Positions 62,586-64,000 of a DNA stretch of 64,000 nt are shown in pieces (position 1 is the first letter of the stretch; each line of letters opens with the position of its first letter). The translations under genes and the position numbers were made by a program. Under the pieces are notes generated by a model. That model searched no databases, was not told the DNA's origin, and worked only from the letters and a program-made list of their open reading frames with translations. The stretch lies in the NCBI GenBank assembly GCA_033239125.1, contig BSWB01000004.1, forward strand, positions 125,435,235 through 125,499,234. Direction: 5' to 3'. Source of the stretch: Fagopyrum homotropicum (taxonomy: Eukaryota > Streptophyta > Magnoliopsida > Caryophyllales > Polygonaceae).

Positions 62586-64000
62586 TTCAGGAGAAGAAAA
62601 GCATGTTAGGTTTCGGTCCCAGTTCCAGTTCCTCGACCGAGACACTTTCTGGAGCAAGCGAGGTGATCTTATTTGATGAACACCTCGGTCACTCACCTCG
62701 GACCTTGACTGAGATAGAAAGCGAGATGAAGTCAACTAAGACTTACGTCAGTCCAGCACTTCGATCTAAATATTATTCACCGGAGAGAGAAAATTCATAT
62801 TCACCTCCGAAAGCATCCCTAGTCTTGGAACTTAAACCACTCCCGACTCACTTGAGGTCTACTTTCCTTGGTCTGGATTCTACCTATCCCGCTCTTTCTG
62901 AAAATGAATTTTCTAAACTGATACATATGTTGAGGAAACATAGAAAGGCTTTGGGTTATACTATTGATGATCTTGTTGGTATAAAGCCTTCTTTTTGTAT
63001 GTATAAGATACTAATGGAAGACGATCATAAGACTTCATGGGAACCTCAAAGACAGTTAAATCCGATCTTGAAAGAGGTTGTGAAGAAGGAGATTCTTATG
63101 TTGTTGGATGCAGGTATCATATTTCCCATATTGGATAGCAAATGGGTGAGCCCGGTGCATGTAGTTCCGAAGAAGGGAGGGATGACCATTGTGACAAACA
63201 AGAACAACGAGTTAATTCCTACTAGGAACGTTACGGGTTGGAGGATGTGCATTGATTATAGGAAGTTGAACGTGGCCACTCGAAAGGACCATTTCCCTCT
63301 TCCCTTCATCGACCAAATGCTCGAACGGTTAGCACAACACTCCCATTTTTGCTATTTAGATGGTTGTAGTGGCTTCTTTCAGATTCCTATCCATCCGGAT
63401 GATCAAGAGAAGACCACTTTCACTTGTCCATGGGGGACATTCGCTTATCGGAGGATGTCATTCGGATTGTGTAACGCACCTGCTACTTTTCAGCGTTGTA
63501 TGATGGCTATCTTTTCCGAGTATATGGAGGAGATCATGGAGGTATTCATGGATGACTTTTCGGTATATCGTTCCTCTTTTGATAATTGTTTGGCTAACCT
63601 TTATCTAGTGCTACAACGTTGTGAAGACACTAATCTTGTTTTGAATTGGGAGAAGTGTCACTTCATGATTAGCGAAAGAATTGTTCTAGGACACCTCGTT
63701 TCCAACCGAGGTATCGAGGTCGATCGAGCTAAGATTGAGACTATTGAGAAACTTCCTCCCCCTTGTTTTTTTAAGGGTGTGCGGAGTTTTCTCGGGCATG
63801 TAGGTTTCTACAGGAGGTTCATCAATGATTTCCCTAAAATCTCTAAACCGCTCACTAATTCTTTGAATAAGGATGCTGTTTTTTAGTTTTCGTAGGAATG
63901 CCTTGATGCTTTTTACAGGATAAAGGAAGAGTTGATCACCGCCCCCATCATTCAACCTCCCGATTTGACCTTGCGATTTGAAATCATGTGTGATGGTAGT
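62586..64000 (+). pseudogene. Linker, reverse transcriptase and RNase H start (AthA-3), cut by window end
   Basis: The acidic linker has family A motifs near 62631 and 62680-62700. RT: HLRSTFLGLDSTYPA, GYTIDDLVGIKPSFCMYKI, GWRMCIDYRKLNVATRKDHF, TFTCPWGTFAYRRMSFGLCN and FMDDF (near 63548-63559). Stops lie at 63884 (TAG) and about 63894 in the FEFSQEC text. RNase H begins near 63980 and the window ends inside it. Whether integrase is present in AthA-3 cannot be seen. Confidence 0.9.

Overview
The window reads as plant DNA, most likely from a eudicot, and consists entirely of LTR retrotransposons nested inside one another. Primer sites match plant tRNA-Asp and tRNA-Met, and the proteins are plant Ty3/gypsy (Athila lineage and chromovirus) and Ty1/copia types. 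I see no host gene, rRNA, tRNA gene or CRISPR array. The species cannot be told from this sequence. Names used here are mine: AthA-1 to AthA-4, AthB, AthC and AthD are Athila-lineage elements sorted by LTR and repeat-motif family; Chr1 to Chr4 are chromovirus-type pieces; Cop1 is the copia element.

Left half (1-23418). AthD (right part 18313-21889) was entered by a Chr3 LTR (12072-13297 plus 18004-18312). Cop1 (13298-18003, target duplication GTAAC) lies inside that LTR. On its left the Chr3 LTR is cut by Chr2 (9852 to about 12071). Chr2 is cut by AthA-4 (6821-9851, minus strand), AthA-4 by AthC (2377-6820), and AthC by Chr1 (271-2376). Chr1 abuts the end of another Athila LTR (1-270). On the right, the AthD LTR is cut at 21890 by a Chr4 LTR, which is cut at 23419 by AthA-3.

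Right half (23419-64000). AthA-3 (23419-27004 and 61712 to the window end) contains AthA-2 (27005-61711, target duplication CACCT). AthA-2 contains two complete elements: AthA-1 in its reverse transcriptase (32329-44069, plus strand, duplication GAAGA, LTRs of 1751 bp) and AthB in its post-pol gene (46876-59849, minus strand, LTRs of about 1680 bp). Removing each insert rejoins the host reading frame, so the order of events is well supported.

The Athila elements share one plan: LTR, tRNA-Asp primer site, gag with an Asn-rich tail, DLGAS-type protease, RT, RNase H, integrase, a conserved hairpin, an apparent internal promoter, an ATHILA ORF-1-like post-pol gene, an internal hairpin plus purine tract, a conserved noncoding block, a terminal hairpin plus purine tract, LTR. 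AthB is closest to complete. AthA-1 and AthA-2 both lack integrase through what looks like one shared deletion, so they were probably moved by enzymes from relatives.

The most unusual signal is a set of short inverted repeats scattered through coding and noncoding parts of these elements. They have a common CG-NN-CG core but arms specific to each family: CACCT/AGGTG in AthA, CCA/TGG in AthB, AAAAT/ATTTT in AthC and also in the unrelated Chr2, and AAAAATCT/AGATTTTT in AthD. Other notable signals are hairpins with compensatory base changes between families, a duplicated hairpin-purine cassette, and AthA-2, which has a clean target duplication but no 3' LTR.
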